Position numbers and translations under genes: made by a program | Shown here: piece after piece, positions 33,128-42,156 of the stretch | Layout: each line of letters opens with the position of its first letter | Position numbering within the stretch: position 1 is the first letter of the stretch | Notes under the pieces: generated by a model | Seen by the model: the letters and a program-made list of their open reading frames with translations, nothing else | Database searches by the model: none | Told to the model about the DNA's origin: nothing | Assembly (NCBI RefSeq): GCF_010727475.1 | Contig: NZ_AP022567.1 | Coordinates: forward strand, 2,108,001-2,172,000 | Reading direction: 5' to 3' | DNA from: Mycolicibacterium mageritense | GTDB lineage: Bacteria > Actinomycetota > Actinomycetes > Mycobacteriales > Mycobacteriaceae | DNA: 64,000 bases

Positions 33128-34081
33128 ATGAGTGACATGACGATCGGCGAACTGGCCCGCCACACCGGCGTCACCATCAAGGCTGTTCGTTACTACGAAT
33201 CCCTGGGTCTGATCACGCCCGGCCGATTGCCCAACGGCTACCGCCGCTACGACGTCGACGACGTCCGCCTGGTCCAGGAGATCAAGTCGCTGCACCGGCT
33301 GGGAATCCCCGTCGAGCGGACCCGGCCGTTCCTGGAGTGTCTGTCGGCGGGGCGGCTGCACTCCGACGAGTGCCCCTCGTCGTTGGCGAGCTACCGCGAC
33401 GTCATCGACGATCTCACCGAGCGTATCGAGGAGCTGTCCTCGAAACGCTCGGCGCTGATCTCAGCGCTTCATGCAGCGGCATCGCGCGGCGGCCAATCAT
33501 CGAGTGCAGCTGACGAATCCGACTACTTGACGTTGCCTGCCGACTTACCGATCCCCCATGACGACCACGCGGCCGACCATCTCACCGGTAGCACCGTGCC
33601 GCAGATCGCTCTGGAAAGCACCTCCGGCAGGACGATCCGCCTGGACCTGCTGGGCGACCGCCGCACGGTGATCTACATCTATCCCCTGACAGGCAGGCCG
33701 GGAACCGACATCCCGGACGGATGGGATGCGATTCCCGGCGCACGCGGCTGCACACCCGAATCGTGCGGCTTCCGTGACCACTTCCGAGATCTGCTGGAAG
33801 CGGGCGCGGGACGGGTCTTCGGGTTGTCCAGTCAGGACACCGACTATCAGAGCGAAGTCGTCGAGCGGCTCTCACTGCCGTTCGACATACTTTCTGATCC
33901 CGGCTTTCTCGTGGCCGACGCGCTCCGCCTGCCGACATTCGAAGCCGGCGGCGCCCGGCTGTACAAGCGGCTGACGATGGTCGTGCGCGGCGGCGTCATC
34001 GAGCATGTCTTCTATCCGATCTTTCCTCCGAACGAGCACGCCGGGCAGGTGCTGACTTGGCTGCGTGAACATCCGCAGTAG
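33128..34081 (+). CDS. MerR regulator fused to a peroxiredoxin domain
   Basis: A 317-residue two-domain protein. Residues 1-75 are a MerR winged helix (MTIGELARHTGVTIKAVRYYE) followed by the dimerisation helix to about residue 120. Residues 135-317 are a thioredoxin-fold peroxiredoxin-like domain with YPLTGRPG near 185, a GARGCTPESCGFRDHF motif carrying Cys208 and Cys213, and VVRGGVIEHVFYPIFPPNEHAGQVL at the end. Cys71 and Cys82 lie in the dimer-helix region. A reasonable reading is a redox or peroxide sensor in which oxidation of the peroxiredoxin domain changes DNA binding. No separate target gene is adjacent, so it may control itself or genes elsewhere. Confidence 0.88.
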   Translation: MSDMTIGELARHTGVTIKAVRYYESLGLITPGRLPNGYRRYDVDDVRLVQEIKSLHRLGIPVERTRPFLECLSAGRLHSDECPSSLASYRDVIDDLTERIEELSSKRSALISALHAAASRGGQSSSAADESDYLTLPADLPIPHDDHAADHLTGSTVPQIALESTSGRTIRLDLLGDRRTVIYIYPLTGRPGTDIPDGWDAIPGARGCTPESCGFRDHFRDLLEAGAGRVFGLSSQDTDYQSEVVERLSLPFDILSDPGFLVADALRLPTFEAGGARLYKRLTMVVRGGVIEHVFYPIFPPNEHAGQVLTWLREHPQ

Positions 34082-34089
34082 CGTCAGCG

Positions 34090-35637
34090 CTAGTACAGAT
34101 ACACGCGCGCGTTCTTGCCACCCGTGCAGGTGATCCAACCGTCGCGGCCCAGCACGGCGCAGTGCATCACGAACTTGTCGCCCGCGCATTCGCCCTCGGT
34201 GGTGGTGCACGGAACCGAGCCGGCGGCCTGGACCGTCCGGCTCTCCGTGCTCGGCGAGGGGTATTCAGCCCAGTAGGCCTCCAGCACACTGCGGGCGAAG
34301 AAGCAGGACGTTTCCGCGCTGCCGCGACCGGCTCGGCTGGCCCACCCGCTGGTGCCGGGCAGTTGGATTCCGTCGGCGCAGTTCTCGTTGCGCGGATCCG
34401 CGCCGACGATCACCGGCGGTTTCGCGGTTGCCGTCGGGGTGCGCACCGTGGTGGTCGTGGTGGTGTCGGATTCTGATTCCGACGTGACCGGCGTGAGCGC
34501 CTCGGATGTGACGACCGACGGCGCATCCCCGCCAGTGATGTTGACGGCCAGCACCACCGCGACGACGATCACCGCCAACGCGACCGCCGAGAACAACCAC
34601 AGCAGTCGGCTGCGCGACGATTTCTCCTGGGGCGCAGCGGCTGTGAGCGGTGGTGGTCTGTCGTCGCCGGGGACGCGCGGCGTCGTCCAGCCCGACACCA
34701 TCACCGGCGGTGGCGCAACATTGCGCGGCACAGGCGGCGGTCCCGGCATGCGCGCAGCGACCGGGACCGTGGGCGGTTCACGCTCCGGAACGTCAGGGTG
34801 CGCCGCGCGCGTCGCGAACGCTTCGGCGAACTCCGAACACGAATTGAACCGGCCCCGCGGATCTCTCGCCATACCTCGGGCCATGACGGCGTCCAATCCG
34901 CGCAGGCGTGGGTGAGTCTCGGACATGACCGGCGGCGGGCTGCTCAGCCGTTTGGCGATCACCACGGCAGGATTGGTGTGCGCGAACGGTGGTGCCCCGG
35001 TCAACAGGTGATAGGCGGTGGCCGCCAACGCGTACTGGTCCGCGCGGGCATCGAGTGGTGCGCTCGTGAGCTGTTCCGGAGCGATGTAGGCCACCGAGCC
35101 GACCGCGGTGTTGGTGGTGGTCAATCCGCTGTCGTCGGTGGTGAGGCGGGCAACACCGAAGTCGGCCAGCATGATTCGTCGCGGGCCGCGCTCCGGCTGG
35201 GTCAGCAGGATGTTGGATGGTTTGACGTCGCGGTGCAGCAGGTGGCTGCTGTGCGCGTAATCCAGCGCGGACGCGACGGCGTTGAGGATCGGGACGACCT
35301 CGGCCGGTGGCATGCCCGACGGATACCGCTCGCGTTGCATCCGGGCCGCGTCGGTGCCGTCGACGTAATCCATCGCGATCCACAACCGGCCTTCGGATTC
35401 GCCCCGGTCGTGCACGCCGACGATGTGCGGGTGCCACAGCCCGGCGGCCACATCCGCCTCGCGGGTGAACCGGGCGCGGTACCCCTCGTCGGAGCTCATC
35501 TCAGCCGGCAGCACCTTCAGCGCGTCCTGCCGCGGCAACCGGGGATGGCTCACGAGATAGACCTCGCCCATGCCGCCGGAACCCAGAAGCCGCAGGACGG
35601 TATATCCCGCGAACTTCTCACCGGTCCCCAACGGCAT
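34090..35637 (-). CDS. Transmembrane serine/threonine protein kinase (PknF/PknJ-like)
   Basis: A 515-residue receptor-type kinase. The kinase domain covers residues about 10-275, with a glycine loop LGSGGMGEVY, Lys41, catalytic HRDVKPSN (Asp137), DFG at 159-161 and APEQL. A Pro-rich juxtamembrane stretch leads to one transmembrane helix near 345-367. The extracellular part of about 150 residues starts with a Ser/Thr-rich linker and has several Cys (NCADGIQLPG, ETSCFFARS, VPCTTTEGECAG, MHCAVLG, ITCTGG) that probably form disulfides. That sensor shape is common in mycobacterial kinases with secreted-protein-like tails. The ligand is unknown. It ends eight bases from the convergent MerR fusion gene. 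Confidence 0.9.
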   Translation of the reverse strand: MPLGTGEKFAGYTVLRLLGSGGMGEVYLVSHPRLPRQDALKVLPAEMSSDEGYRARFTREADVAAGLWHPHIVGVHDRGESEGRLWIAMDYVDGTDAARMQRERYPSGMPPAEVVPILNAVASALDYAHSSHLLHRDVKPSNILLTQPERGPRRIMLADFGVARLTTDDSGLTTTNTAVGSVAYIAPEQLTSAPLDARADQYALAATAYHLLTGAPPFAHTNPAVVIAKRLSSPPPVMSETHPRLRGLDAVMARGMARDPRGRFNSCSEFAEAFATRAAHPDVPEREPPTVPVAARMPGPPPVPRNVAPPPVMVSGWTTPRVPGDDRPPPLTAAAPQEKSSRSRLLWLFSAVALAVIVVAVVLAVNITGGDAPSVVTSEALTPVTSESESDTTTTTTVRTPTATAKPPVIVGADPRNENCADGIQLPGTSGWASRAGRGSAETSCFFARSVLEAYWAEYPSPSTESRTVQAAGSVPCTTTEGECAGDKFVMHCAVLGRDGWITCTGGKNARVYLY

Positions 35638-35792
35638 GTCTATGAGACTATTCGCCGACGCAAGTATCTAGCTGCCGGTTACCTGCTCCGACACGTCACC
35701 TGGGTGGAACCTCAAGCTTCAAGAAATGTTCGCCCGTTGGTCGGACGTCGACGGTGTCTGCCGAGCAGCGGCAATCCTATTCTGAGACCACG

Positions 35793-36212
35793 ATGACCAC
35801 CGCAGACCAGGCGTCCGACTCGCTTCTCGCGGCGCTGTCGAAGGCAGGGATTCCGGCCGAGAACCACGAGTTCGTCCGGCGATTGGTCATGGCCGTCGGC
35901 ATCCGCGAGTACCGCGCGGTGACCCAGTCAGGCAAGCCGTACATCATCGCCAGCAGAGCTGACGGGCTCCCCGATCTGCACATCTATTACGGCTACACAA
36001 CAGGATTCACCACCGAGGACGAGATCATCCGGGTCGCGGGAGCCGGGGCAGGGCGCGCTCCCAGTTCGCGGAAGGGCACCTGGTACGTGAAACACCCCCT
36101 CAACCAGGTGCACACCCGTGGCCAACGTTCACGCGACGTCCGGCGCGAAGCGGCATTCTGTTCGTGCGGTCTGCAGCTGTCATTGACCGGGATATGTAGC
36201 AGTTGCGACTGA
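35793..36212 (+). CDS. Hypothetical protein with C-terminal zinc-knuckle
   Basis: A 139-residue protein. The first 90 residues look globular and soluble (LLAALSKAGIPAENHEFVRRLVMAVGIREYRAV and PDLHIYYGYTTGF, quoted only as landmarks). The tail ends with FCSCGLQLSLTGICSSCD, where CxC and CxxC pairs could bind zinc. I do not recognise the family. ATG 35793 has TATTCT nine bases before it and no ribosome binding site. It stands alone, divergent from the kinase gene. Confidence 0.65.
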   Translation: MTTADQASDSLLAALSKAGIPAENHEFVRRLVMAVGIREYRAVTQSGKPYIIASRADGLPDLHIYYGYTTGFTTEDEIIRVAGAGAGRAPSSRKGTWYVKHPLNQVHTRGQRSRDVRREAAFCSCGLQLSLTGICSSCD

Positions 36213-36249
36213 TGACCGGCCATGATCCGGGTCCGCGACGATCGGATAA

Positions 36250-36744
36250 TCACGATAGGTTCTGCAATGCCGCGTTCTCTACGCGGATCCGGGTGCGCAG
36301 CAGTGCCGCGTTGGCCACCGAGAACACCAATGCCGTGATCCAGGCACCCCCGGCCAAGGGTAGCGCCGCACCCTCGAGTACCACTGCCACGTAATTCGGG
36401 TGGCGCACATAGCGATACGGCCCGCCGATGACACGCGCAGCGCCGGGCACGACAACTACCCGGGTGTTCCACTGGCGCCCCAGTGTGGTGATACACCACC
36501 AGCGCAATCCCTGGGCGACCGCCACAAACACGAGCATCGGCCAGAACCGGCGCCTGCGCACCGATGCCTCGCACACCGCGCCGATCAGCAGCCCGGTGTG
36601 CAGCGCCACCATCACCGGATAGTGGCCGGCGCCAAATTCCTTGCCGCCGTCGGCCTTACTCCACTCCAAGTTGCGGCTGGACACCACCAGTTCGGCGATC
36701 CGCTCGGCGGCGACCAACAAGATCAACGCAAGAAATGCCTTCAT
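36250..36744 (-). CDS. Isoprenylcysteine carboxyl methyltransferase-like membrane protein
   Basis: A 164-residue integral membrane methyltransferase with four or five helices and the ICMT-family cofactor region GGPYRYVRHPNYVAVVLEG. Homologues encoded next to type III polyketide synthases (as BpsB with BpsA in Bacillus) methylate alkylpyrone products. ATG 36744 lies five bases after the polyketide synthase stop on the same strand, so the two are one operon. With the synthase frame broken, this enzyme may have lost its substrate. The longer reading upstream is just the synthase frame-shadow. Confidence 0.8.
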   Translation of the reverse strand: MKAFLALILLVAAERIAELVVSSRNLEWSKADGGKEFGAGHYPVMVALHTGLLIGAVCEASVRRRRFWPMLVFVAVAQGLRWWCITTLGRQWNTRVVVVPGAARVIGGPYRYVRHPNYVAVVLEGAALPLAGGAWITALVFSVANAALLRTRIRVENAALQNLS

Positions 36745-36749
36745 ATCGA

Positions 36750-37818
36750 TCAGCGCCAGCGCAGCAGGACGAGTTCGGAGCAGAAGCCCGGACCCATCGC
36801 CATCAGGACGCCCGGCGTGCCGGGGGTAGGCCGTTGACTGATGGTGTCGCGCAACACATGCAGCACCGAGGAGGACGACAGGTTGCCGACCTCGGCCAGC
36901 GACTGCCAAGTCACGTCGAGCGCGTCCGGCGCCAAACCGAGGGTGTCGACGATCGCCTCGATGACCTTGGGCCCGCCGGGGTGGCTCACCCAGGTGCCGA
37001 CCTCCTCGACGGTGAGGTCGTGTGTGCGGAGAAATCCCGTGACGTCGTCGCCGAGGTAGCGCTCGACGAACCCGGGAACCTCTGCGCTGAGCACGATTTC
37101 GAAGCCGTCGGTGCCGATGTCCCAGCCCATGGCATGCAGGGAATCTGGATACAGGTGGCTGCGCGAGTCGAGCACGTCGGGACCGGTGGCGTCGAGATGC
37201 TCGGCCCGGTCTCGCCCCACGGCGACCACGGCCGCGGCGCCGTCACCGAACAGCGCACCGGCAACCAGGGTCGGGACGGACGGATTGCGCTTCTGCGCAA
37301 GGGAGCACACTTCCACCGATACCAGGACCGCGACCTTGTCCGGGGCGCCCCGCAGAAAGTCGTTGAGCCGCGCGATCCCAGCGGCACCTGCCACACAACC
37401 CAACCCGAAGATCGGAACACGGCGCACATCCGGACGCAGGCCAAGCTTGCCAGGCGATCCGTGCCTCCAGGGACGGCACCATCGCACCTGTCACGGTGGT
37501 GGACACGATCAGATCCACGTCTTGAGGCAGCAACCCCGCCTCATCGAGCGCACCGGATACCGCCGCACATCCAAGTTCGGTTGCGTGCTCGATAAAGGCG
37601 TTATTCGTGTCACTGAAATCGTTGAGATGTACATAGTCTTCGATTGGGCGCACCAAGTGCCTAGTGTGCACTTTCGCGCTTTTGTGCAGTGCGCGGACAG
37701 TATCCTCGACACCTTCGTAACCCGGCAGACGGAGCAGCGTTTCGGTCATTTCGTCTTGGGTGTAACGGTGTGGCGGTAGCACTCCGTGGACACTGGCAAT
37801 GGTGCTGTAACTGGACAC
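36750..37818 (-). pseudogene. Type III polyketide synthase, frameshifted
   Basis: The two halves of a chalcone synthase-like enzyme lie in different frames. The first (from GTG 37818, seven bases after TAATCT on the minus strand) runs through VHGVLPPHRYTQ to VPSLEARIA. The second continues GKLGLRPDVRRVPIFGLGCVAGAAG, which holds the catalytic Cys, and ends normally at 36750 after MGPGFCSELVLLRW. Removing one base near 37452 (an extra T after the ATC GCC codons) joins them into a normal protein of about 355 residues. It is either a recent null mutation or a sequencing error. The intact enzyme would condense malonyl-CoA onto fatty acyl starters to make alkylpyrones or alkylresorcinols. Confidence 0.82.
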
Positions 37819-38566
37819 TTCAGCAAGATTAGATTCCGTCCAACGTCGCGTCCAATCGGGCGCATCGGCAGTCAAAACCAAATATCCGGCGCGGACACAT
37901 GGTTGACCGTATTTAGCGCATAAACAGCTCCGCATCATCGAAATCGCCACTGGCGATCCCACCTCACCCGGCGCCATCCTGACCGGCGGCGACCACAAAA
38001 ACCCCAGGTCAACGCAGATATTCTCGACACACTCAGCTCCGCTGGGCGAAGTCAAATATCGCTAGAATCCGTCAAAAACATTTGTTGGTTTCTCACTTCC
38101 TCAGCGAATCGCCGTGAAGCCGAGTCACGGCGGACCGGCCGAATTAAACCCAATCGGCCAATCTTGATTGCCACACGTTTCAGTCGGCCGATGCAATTTT
38201 CGGAGGTCGTGAAAAGGAATTCACAATCATGAAGGCATCGCTGATTCGAGACATGGCGACTGCAATTTCTATCCCCCTAGAACGGTCCGCCGTGTCCGCG
38301 CGAGGCCGGCACGCGTAGGCCACATTGCACAGCAACTTCATCAGCAGGACGCACGACTCGAATATCCGAAACTTCTCTCGGCGGCATCGCATGCGGGCAA
38401 ATCAAGCTGCTCGTTCGGCAGAGCTTCCCGAATGAAACGCGCTGTCCCTGCCGTGACACCCGCCTCTACCTCAACGAGTTTCCCGGCCAAGGCAAGCTCG
38501 ACGTAGGGGCTAACCCGAGATGGGACGCATTAATGGGCGTAGTTGGACTGCCTGTCGGAGAGCCCT
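37819..38566. other. Long intergenic region, unexplained
   Basis: About 750 bp with no convincing gene and locally lower GC than its surroundings. The left part holds the promoter of the polyketide synthase. A 29-codon frame on the plus strand at 38229-38318 (ATG preceded by AAAAGGA, product starting MKASLIRDMATAISIPLE) is too short to call. Longer frames here look like chance. Confidence 0.4.
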
Positions 38567-38917
38567 CTATCCGTTGTTGAAGATGATGAACAGTCCGGCG
38601 ATCCGGTCCCCGTCAAGCACCAGGTAGTTGGTCAGGACGAGCTCGTCGGGCAGGTTGGTCTTGTCGTAGTCGCCGTCATAGCGGGCGCGCAGAACCGTGA
38701 GCCCCGGCCGGTCGACGGTCTCGGTGACCTCCATGGTCACGCGGTCTCCGACGATCTCGGTCGCCACCCACGCGCGAATCGATTCCGGGTCGGCGAATTC
38801 GCGGTGATTGTCGTTGACCACGGCGTCGGAGGTGAAGGTCGCCATGATGGCGTCGGTGTCGAAGGCGTTGACCGCGTCGACATAGCGCTGGACGGCAGGA
38901 AGCAGTGTTTGAGTCAT
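38567..38917 (-). CDS. SnoaL-like domain protein
   Basis: A 116-residue NTF2-fold protein (AVQRYVDAVNAFDTDAIMATFTSDAVVNDN at the start, IRAWVATEI, then LTNYLVLDGDRIAGLFIIFN at the end). It is a small cytosolic protein of the kind that binds or isomerises small molecules. Divergent from the MerR/GyrI-like regulator with about 90 bp between, so it is probably the regulator's target. Confidence 0.8.
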   Translation of the reverse strand: MTQTLLPAVQRYVDAVNAFDTDAIMATFTSDAVVNDNHREFADPESIRAWVATEIVGDRVTMEVTETVDRPGLTVLRARYDGDYDKTNLPDELVLTNYLVLDGDRIAGLFIIFNNG

Positions 38918-38969
38918 GCGCCCACCGTGGAGCCTCGGGTTGCTGGAGGGTCAAGTCCCAGTGCCGACC

Positions 38970-39006
38970 TTGACTCTCCGGTGACGGGAGACTTCAGACT
39001 GAGCGG
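38970..39006 (+). promoter_or_regulatory. MerR-type promoter with 19-bp spacer
   Basis: TTGACT (38970-38975), a 19-bp spacer containing the imperfect inverted repeat CTCTCC-N6-GGGAGAC, and CAGACT (38995-39000) lie six bases before the GTG at 39007. The long spacer and repeat fit activation by the MerR-type protein encoded downstream. Confidence 0.6.
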
Positions 39007-39822
39007 GTGAGTACGACATTGTCGATCGGCGACTTTTCCCGGATGACGCAGTTGTCGGTCAAGACGCTGCGCCACTACCACGACGTGCGCTTGCTCGAGC
39101 CGCATCACGTCGATCCCAGCACCGGCTACCGCTACTACACGGTCGATCAAGTGCCGACCGTGCAGGTCGTCCGACGGCTCCGTGACCTGGGTATGCCGGT
39201 GGCCGACGTGCGCGCGGTGCTGACCTGTGCGCCGGGCGAGCGCAACGAGTTGATCAGTGAACATCTCAAACGGCTGGAAGACCAGCTTGACGCGACCCGC
39301 AGTGCGGTCGAATCGCTGCGGGCGATCCTCGCACCGCCTGCCGAGTCCTCCAGAATCGAACATCGCACTGTCGCAGCGACTCCGGCCGCCGCGATCAGCG
39401 CGACCGTCGATCGCGACGACCTGTTGCCCTGGTGGCAGGGCGCGGTGGGAGAACTGCAGGCAATCGTCGCCGCCGACCGGCTCACCGTGACCGGCGCGCC
39501 CGCCGCGTTGTTCGGGTTCGGTATCTTCGCCGACGACCGCGGTGACGCCACGGTTTTCATCCCGGTTTCCGGCGACGTCCGCCCCGTCGGCCGGGTCCGG
39601 CCCGCCGTGATTCCGGCGGCTGAGTTGGCCGTGATCGTCCACCAGGGCCCGCATGACCACGTCGACGTCGACTACAGCGCGCTCGGCGCGTACGCGACCA
39701 GTCACGAGATCAGCGTCGAGGGTCCGCTGCGCGAATACTACGACAGATTCTCCTGGGACACAACCGATTCCACGCAGTGGCGCACTCAGCTGTGCTGGCC
39801 GATCTTCCGGGCAGTCGCATGA
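39007..39822 (+). CDS. MerR family regulator with GyrI-like ligand domain (BmrR type)
   Basis: A 271-residue regulator. Residues 1-75 form a MerR winged helix (LSIGDFSRMTQLSVKTLRHYHDVRLLEP, shown only in part) with the usual GYRYY wing. A coiled-coil helix follows, then a GyrI-like effector domain from about 120 onwards, ending in REYYDRFSWD. BmrR-type proteins bind hydrophobic or cationic drugs. It overlaps the next SDR gene by ATGA, so the two are co-expressed, and is divergent from a SnoaL-like gene. The set may respond to and modify a small aromatic or cationic compound. Confidence 0.87.
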   Translation: MSTTLSIGDFSRMTQLSVKTLRHYHDVRLLEPHHVDPSTGYRYYTVDQVPTVQVVRRLRDLGMPVADVRAVLTCAPGERNELISEHLKRLEDQLDATRSAVESLRAILAPPAESSRIEHRTVAATPAAAISATVDRDDLLPWWQGAVGELQAIVAADRLTVTGAPAALFGFGIFADDRGDATVFIPVSGDVRPVGRVRPAVIPAAELAVIVHQGPHDHVDVDYSALGAYATSHEISVEGPLREYYDRFSWDTTDSTQWRTQLCWPIFRAVA

Positions 39823-40589
39823 AGTCGCTGCAGGGCCGGCGCGCCGTTGTCACGGGCGGCACCAAGGGGACCGGCGCCGCGATCGTGGCCCTACTCCGAT
39901 CCCGGGGTGCCTATGTGACGGCCGTGGCGCGTCATCGCCCCGATCTCGAGGACTTCGCCGACGACTTCATCTCGGCCGACATCACCACACCGGCCGGTGT
40001 GGACACGGTTGCCGATCATGTGCGCAGGAACGGCGGGCTCGAGATTCTCGTGCATGTGGCGGGCGGGTCCGGTGCACCGGCGGGCGGGTTTGCCGCGCTT
40101 ACGGACGATGATTGGGCCGACGAACTCAACCTCAACCTACTGGCCGCGGTACGACTGGACCGGGCCTTGCTGCCCATGGCGATCGAGGCAGCCACAGGAG
40201 CCGTCGTGCACGTCGGCTCCATCCAGAGCCGGATGCCGCTGTACGACGGAACCCTCGGATACGCCGCCGCGAAGGCCGCTCTGCGCGCGTACAGCAAGGG
40301 ACTGGCCAATGAACTGGCTCCCAAAGGCATTCGCGTCAACACCGTATCGCCGGGGTTCATCCAGACCGATGCCGCTGAAGCACTCATCGACCGGATCGCG
40401 CAGGCCGGCGACGGAGACCGGCACACGGCACTGCGATCGTTGATGGCCGCGCTGGGTGGGATCCCGCTCGGCAGACCGGCCCGGCCGGCGGAGATCGCCG
40501 CCACAGTCGGGTTCCTGGTGTCCGACGATGCAGCGTCGGTGGTCGGCGCCGACCTGATCGTCGACGGAGGCACGGTGCCGACGATCTGA
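39819..40589 (+). CDS. SDR family oxidoreductase
   Basis: A 256-residue classical short-chain dehydrogenase. The nucleotide motif TGGTKGTGAAI has Gly-Thr-Gly in place of the common Gly-Ile-Gly, then HVAGGSG, the catalytic Ser in HVGSIQSR, and Tyr/Lys in GYAAAKAALRA. It ends with DLIVDGG. The ATG at 39819 overlaps the stop of the MerR gene by ATGA, meaning translational coupling with its regulator. It probably reduces or oxidises the ligand sensed by that protein. Confidence 0.87.
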   Translation: MKSLQGRRAVVTGGTKGTGAAIVALLRSRGAYVTAVARHRPDLEDFADDFISADITTPAGVDTVADHVRRNGGLEILVHVAGGSGAPAGGFAALTDDDWADELNLNLLAAVRLDRALLPMAIEAATGAVVHVGSIQSRMPLYDGTLGYAAAKAALRAYSKGLANELAPKGIRVNTVSPGFIQTDAAEALIDRIAQAGDGDRHTALRSLMAALGGIPLGRPARPAEIAATVGFLVSDDAASVVGADLIVDGGTVPTI

Positions 40590-40599
40590 CGACTGGCGG

Positions 40600-41712
40600 T
40601 CAGTGATGACAGATTTCGTACTGAGCGATCAGCGCCTGCTCGGCGGGCGGCGGCCGATAGAGGGCGTTGTCGCGGTCGGTGCAGCCGCCGGTGGTGATGG
40701 CGACGGGGCCGGTGGCCCGCCCGTCGCCGTTGATGTAGCCCTGGATCTGGTCGCTCGCGGTGTAGAGCACCGGCGCCGGTAACCGGGTGACGATCGGCAG
40801 ATGCCGTTGCGCCAGTTGGACCGCGACGCCGGGATCGTGGGACCGAACCTCCTCGGCCGGCCACACCGGGGCTTTGACCCGGCCGTTGATCGTCATCTTG
40901 TCGACGTGCGCGATGGCCTGATCGGCGTTGAGGGCGTTCCAGACATCCAGTTCCGCGGCACTCGGAAATCGCAGCGATGTCTTGATGTCGGCCGGGTGCT
41001 GCTTACCCGCGCTGACGGTCCACGTGAGGCGCGCCAGCTGCGGAAACTTGGTGCTCAACGTGGTGAACACCGCGGACACGTCTGAGTGGTTCGCGGGGTC
41101 CGCCAGCCGGATGCCGGCGACGTTGGAGCGGCCCCATTCCTGGATCGGCGCCTGACCACCCGGATGAGTGATCGTGGCCCGTAAACGTATTGTCGCCGTG
41201 GGAAATTCGTGGCGCAGGGTCACCCAGTCGCCGGCCTGGCGGACGACCTCCGGGCCGTTGGTGATGGGTAGGTTGCCGCTGTCGACCGCAAAAGTGCTCC
41301 AGCCTTGGCCCGCGTCGAGCTCCGCCCGGTATCCGGCGAAGGCACCCGTGGCGAGGGCCTGAAGGTAGCGCGAGGTGATGTCAGAGAGCTGGGCGCTGGT
41401 GATGCCGGGCGCCGTGTCGACGCGAATGACGAAGTAGACCAGATCCCTGGCCGTGCTGTTGACTGTCCTGCTGCTGGCGGCCAGCACCCCTGGCAGCTCG
41501 CGGATCATGTCGGTGAGCTCGTCGACGTTCGAGCTCCGATCCGGCGTCTTCACCTGACAGGCCGTCAAGGCGACCGCCACCGCCATGATCAGCGCGCCGA
41601 CCGGCCAGCGGAGGCCGGCGACGACTCCCATCGCCACGGTGAGGAACGCAACCAAGCGGGTGCTTCCGCAGCTCAGGCGTCGTCGCAACCGCACATCAGC
41701 TGAGCTCGGCAC
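40600..41712 (-). CDS. Predicted lipoprotein of unknown function
   Basis: A 370-residue exported protein. A long basic N-region (RLRRRLSC), a hydrophobic core and the lipobox ALTAC (Cys52) indicate a membrane-anchored lipoprotein. The GTG start at 41712 has a strong GGAGGA site; ATG 41631 would give a more ordinary signal length and is the alternative. The extracellular part has mixed alpha/beta character (NVDELTDMIRELPGV, SDVSAVFTTLSTKFPQLARLTW) and two late Cys (GGCTDRDN, EICHH). I do not recognise a named family. It is convergent with the SDR gene, ten bases away. Confidence 0.78.
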   Translation of the reverse strand: MPSSADVRLRRRLSCGSTRLVAFLTVAMGVVAGLRWPVGALIMAVAVALTACQVKTPDRSSNVDELTDMIRELPGVLAASSRTVNSTARDLVYFVIRVDTAPGITSAQLSDITSRYLQALATGAFAGYRAELDAGQGWSTFAVDSGNLPITNGPEVVRQAGDWVTLRHEFPTATIRLRATITHPGGQAPIQEWGRSNVAGIRLADPANHSDVSAVFTTLSTKFPQLARLTWTVSAGKQHPADIKTSLRFPSAAELDVWNALNADQAIAHVDKMTINGRVKAPVWPAEEVRSHDPGVAVQLAQRHLPIVTRLPAPVLYTASDQIQGYINGDGRATGPVAITTGGCTDRDNALYRPPPAEQALIAQYEICHH

Positions 41713-41866
41713 GTTCTATTTCCTCCAACGCTCCGTGGACGACAGACATGATGGCACGGCATCCTGGGAGGCTCGTTTGGGCACGAACACGCGGTCGGGG
41801 CGACCATGGAGGCACATGTGTCACAGCTGCCACTGCTGTCACTGCTCCGGCTCGGGGTGTCGGTCT

Positions 41867-41891
41867 GCCCGGCTGTTTGCGACAAAGTCGC
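41867..41891 (+). repeat. Palindromic intergenic repeat, copy 1
   Basis: GCCCGGCTGTTTGCGAC-AAA-GTCGC: a GCGAC-N3-GTCGC palindrome preceded by GCCCGGCTGTTT. It is the exact reverse complement of 42132-42156. Confidence 0.8.
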
Positions 41892-41992
41892 AGAATCCGC
41901 CACTTGGAGCACTTGAATCGCTTTGGTCCCACGGGAAACATCCCACCCGCCCGATCAGCCTCACAAGCTGAACTGTTGCTCACCTGTCCCGT

Positions 41993-42029
41993 GCCCGACT
42001 GTTAGCGACTCTGTCGCGCTAAGCCGGGC
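41993..42029 (+). repeat. Palindromic intergenic repeat, copy 2 (two-sided)
   Basis: GCCCGACTGTTAGCGAC-TCT-GTCGCGCTAAGCCGGGC is a hairpin whose two arms each resemble the GCCCGGCTnTTxGCGAC arm of the other copies, with small differences. It could also stop transcription. Confidence 0.75.
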
Positions 42030-42131
42030 ATGGTGCTGATGAGGCCAAAGGTGCGCAGATGGCCAAGTGTGTCAGAAGTGCCTGTTACCAATAGGGTTGG
42101 TGAGCTTGGAGAGACCAGCGTGGCGATTTGC

Positions 42132-42156
42132 GCGACTTTGTCGCAAACAGCCGGGC
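42132..42156 (-). repeat. Palindromic intergenic repeat, copy 3
   Basis: GCGAC-TTT-GTCGCAAACAGCCGGGC is the exact 25-bp inverted copy of 41867-41891, again with the GCGAC-N3-GTCGC core. Together the three elements resemble a REP-type family placed in intergenic DNA. Confidence 0.8.

Noticed and set aside
38229..38318. 29-residue small protein
   Set aside because: The start has only a loosely spaced ribosome site, and nothing else supports expression; kept as a note on the gap.
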